NCBI GenBank assembly: GCA_021788565.1 | Contig: JAJYKO010000287.1 | Coordinates: forward strand, 1-6,955 | Source: Chloroflexota bacterium | GTDB taxonomy: Bacteria; Chloroflexota; UBA6077 | Length of the DNA stretch: 6,955 bases | Direction of reading: 5' to 3' | Program-made: the position numbers and the translations under genes | Notes under the pieces: generated by a model | Database searches by the model: none | Told to the model about the DNA's origin: nothing | What the model saw: the letters and a program-made list of their open reading frames with translations, nothing else | In this document: one piece after another, positions 5,150 to 6,955 of the stretch | Layout: each line of letters opens with the position of its first letter | Position numbering within the stretch: position 1 is the first letter of the stretch

Positions 5150-5178
5150 TTGACTGTCTCATCGGCAAGACACATAAT
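5150..5178 (+). promoter_or_regulatory. Sigma-70-type promoter of the histidine kinase gene
   Basis: TTGACT (5150-5155, 5 of 6 to the -35 consensus) and CATAAT (5173-5178, 5 of 6 to the -10 consensus) are separated by the optimal 17 nt. The start of transcription would be near 5185, giving a leader of about 90 nt before the kinase ATG. This is the best promoter in the window. Confidence 0.7.
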
Positions 5179-5237
5179 CTTCGTTGTAGCTACTCCTTCA
5201 TGCTGAATCCCCCCTGAGGTATTCCAGGGCCGCTCTG

Positions 5238-5259
5238 CCAGGGGCATATTCTCCCCTGG
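5238..5259 (+). promoter_or_regulatory. Perfect inverted repeat in the kinase leader
   Basis: CCAGGGG and CCCCTGG form perfect 7-bp arms around CATATTCT, ending 16 nt before the ATG at 5276. In RNA it would be a stable hairpin just upstream of the weak ribosome binding site (GGTGA, 5266-5270); in DNA it could be an operator. A related element (CCCCCCTGAGG...CCAGGG) lies just upstream at about 5209-5229. Confidence 0.4.
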
Positions 5260-5275
5260 ACTATTGGTGATTCGA

Positions 5276-6955
5276 ATGCAGTGGCAGTTCGAGTACACGC
5301 CGTACGTCTGGCCCATGCTGGCGTCCGCCACCTTCATGTGGGCTCTCGCCGTTTACACATGGCGGCACCGTGCGGCCCCGGGCGCAGTCCCGCTCGCCTC
5401 CGGCATGTTCCTTGTGGGATTGTGGGCGCTGGCCGCCGCCTTCGAGGCGGCGTCTGCTGATTCCGCGACAGAGCTATTCTGGTTCAAAGTCGAGAACGTC
5501 GTGAACCAGCCAGCTCCTGTCTCCGCCCTCTGTTTCGTGGTCGAGTACTCAGGCCTTGGCCGATGGATCACCCGGCGATTCCTCGCCCTGATGCTCGCTC
5601 CCTCCGTCTTCATCATCCCGTTGATGTTCACTGACGATTCGCGGATGCTGTGGACCGGGTACTGGCTGGAAGACACGGTTCATCGCACGCTCGCCCCACT
5701 GGGAGTAGCGATGAACCTGTGCGCGATGGGCCAGTTCCTCCTCGCGACATTGCTGATCGCCGCCCTGTTCGTCCGGTCGCCCCTGCACCGAATACCTGCT
5801 GGCCTGATCATCCTCGGGCATCTCACCATGGCCGTGGTCCTTCCTCTCGAGATTTTCAACATCGTGCCCGATACTTCCCTCGACCTCACCGTGCTTAGCG
5901 CGGACTTCATGTTTGCCATGTACGCCATCGCGCTGTACAGGTTTCGAATCTTCGATGTCGTTCCGGTAGCCAGGCAGACCGTCCTGGAGCGGATGGTGGA
6001 TGGGATGCTGGTCCTGGATGCCATGAGCCGTCTGGTGGACCTGAACCCGGCGGTGGAGCACCTGCTGGGCATCCCACGGGCGAAAGCTATCGGCCGTGAC
6101 GCGGCCGACATCCTGGCCGTGCATCCGGGGCTCAGCGAAATGTGCGTTGCGACAACCGAGAGAGAGGCGGAGTTTCGGCTGGAGGCGGAGGGGGAGCGGC
6201 GCTATTATGGGGTACGCGCCTCGCCCCTGATAGACGGGCGTGGCTTCCGATTGGGGCGGCTTCTTACGTTTCGCGACATCACGGAGACCAAGCGAGCCCA
6301 GGAGATGCTGGTCGAGCAGCAGCGGGCCCTTGCAGCCCTGCAGGAGCGCGAGCGGGTCGCCCGAGAGCTCCACGATGGCCTGGGGCAGGTGCTGGGCTTC
6401 GTGAAAATGCAGGCCCAGGCTGCCCAGGGGCTCATAGCCAGGGACCCGGAGATGGCCGAGTCCTACCTCGCCCGGCTGGCCTCGGTCGCCCAGGACGCCC
6501 ACGCCGATATCCGGGAGTACATCCTCGGAGCCAGGACGGCAGAAGCCGACTCGGGCTTTCTCGCCCCGTTGAGACACTACCTGGAGCGCTTCAGCGCCAG
6601 TTACGGCCTCTCGGTGGAGATGGCCGTGGCGCCCGAGCTGAAAGACGAGGCGTTGGCGCCCGCGGCGCAGGTGCAGCTGCTACGCATCATCCAGGAAGCC
6701 CTCACCAACGCCAGGAAGCACGCCCACGCCACTCAGGTGCAGGTGAAGTTCGCCGTGAATGGCGGGGAGGTGGAAGTAACGGTCGAAGACGACGGACAGG
6801 GCTTCGACCCCACGCATCTCGTGCGCGACGTTCAGAAGTACGGGTTGCGCTTCATGCGGGAGCGGGCGGAGGAGGTGGGCGGCACCCTGGAGGTGCAATC
6901 TGCCGCCGCCCGATCCACGCGGGTGGTTGTCAGGATGCCACTGCAAAACGGCCCG
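5276..6955 (+). CDS. 7TM sensor histidine kinase with PAS domain, HisKA_3 (NarL-type) class (partial at window end)
   Basis: From the ATG at 5276 the frame is open for 560 residues to the window edge. Residues 10-222 contain seven hydrophobic segments, matching the N-terminal 7TM region of sensor kinases, and close with the linker YRFRIFDVVPVARQTVLERM. A PAS domain follows (about 236-338, starting VDGMLVLDAMSRLVDLNPAV and ending FRDITE). The dimerisation/phosphoacceptor helix is HisKA_3, with His366 in RVARELHDGLGQVLG. The ATPase domain has the N box QEALTNARKHAHA (473-485, Asn478), the G1 box EDDGQGFD (504-511) and the G2 region YGLRFMRERAEEVGG (from 522). All catalytic motifs are intact. 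It should autophosphorylate in response to a membrane or PAS signal and pass phosphate to a LuxR-family regulator, expected just downstream. GTG (5267) and TTG (5264) are alternative starts. Only a few C-terminal residues are probably missing. Confidence 0.92.
   Translation, partial: MQWQFEYTPYVWPMLASATFMWALAVYTWRHRAAPGAVPLASGMFLVGLWALAAAFEAASADSATELFWFKVENVVNQPAPVSALCFVVEYSGLGRWITRRFLALMLAPSVFIIPLMFTDDSRMLWTGYWLEDTVHRTLAPLGVAMNLCAMGQFLLATLLIAALFVRSPLHRIPAGLIILGHLTMAVVLPLEIFNIVPDTSLDLTVLSADFMFAMYAIALYRFRIFDVVPVARQTVLERMVDGMLVLDAMSRLVDLNPAVEHLLGIPRAKAIGRDAADILAVHPGLSEMCVATTEREAEFRLEAEGERRYYGVRASPLIDGRGFRLGRLLTFRDITETKRAQEMLVEQQRALAALQERERVARELHDGLGQVLGFVKMQAQAAQGLIARDPEMAESYLARLASVAQDAHADIREYILGARTAEADSGFLAPLRHYLERFSASYGLSVEMAVAPELKDEALAPAAQVQLLRIIQEALTNARKHAHATQVQVKFAVNGGEVEVTVEDDGQGFDPTHLVRDVQKYGLRFMRERAEEVGGTLEVQSAAARSTRVVVRMPLQNGP

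Noticed and set aside
5549..6577. 342-residue minus-strand ORF
   Set aside because: Antisense of the histidine kinase, whose plus-strand motifs (H, N, G1 and G2 boxes) are unambiguous.

Overview
The window reads as a GC-rich bacterial chromosome segment, most likely from an uncultured Chloroflexota-like lineage. This is inferred from gene content (a PspA and glycine-rich DUF1517-like pair, an I9/S8 protease remnant, a TPR tail typical of cyclase/ATPase regulators, and a 7TM-PAS-HisKA_3 sensor kinase) and from GTG/TTG starts and dispersed palindromic repeats. No rRNA, tRNA or CRISPR is visible.

Layout. 1-1008 (minus): a PspA/IM30 gene overlaps by four bases (ATGA) with a glycine-rich secreted or membrane protein that runs off the left edge. 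1128-1766 (plus): a divergently transcribed six-helix membrane protein of unknown function that appears to be built of three two-helix repeats. 1817-1965 (minus): a frameshifted OsmC/Ohr-like C-terminal remnant. 1971-2690 (minus): a DsbA-like thioredoxin-fold lipoprotein whose first CxxC cysteine codon is an in-frame TGA followed by a SECIS-like hairpin, so probably a selenoprotein. 2809-2947: a palindromic intergenic element joined to a 19-nt tandem repeat. 3028-3738 (minus) and 3751-4176 (plus): two gene fragments that both lack their 5' ends and meet head to head at one junction. 4410-5033 (plus): a signal peptide and I9 propeptide fused in frame to a scrap of S8 protease, with none of the catalytic triad present. 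5276-6955 (plus): an almost complete 7TM-PAS histidine kinase behind a good sigma-70-type promoter, open at the right edge.

Working together. The left block looks like envelope stress maintenance (PspA with its translationally coupled partner). The DsbA-like protein and the OsmC remnant suggest a former extracytoplasmic thiol/peroxide redox locus. The stretch from about 3.0 to 5.0 kb is decayed or rearranged. The kinase is an independent sensory gene whose response regulator would be expected just beyond the right edge.

The best candidate for something new is the UPYC selenocysteine version of the DsbA-like lipoprotein.
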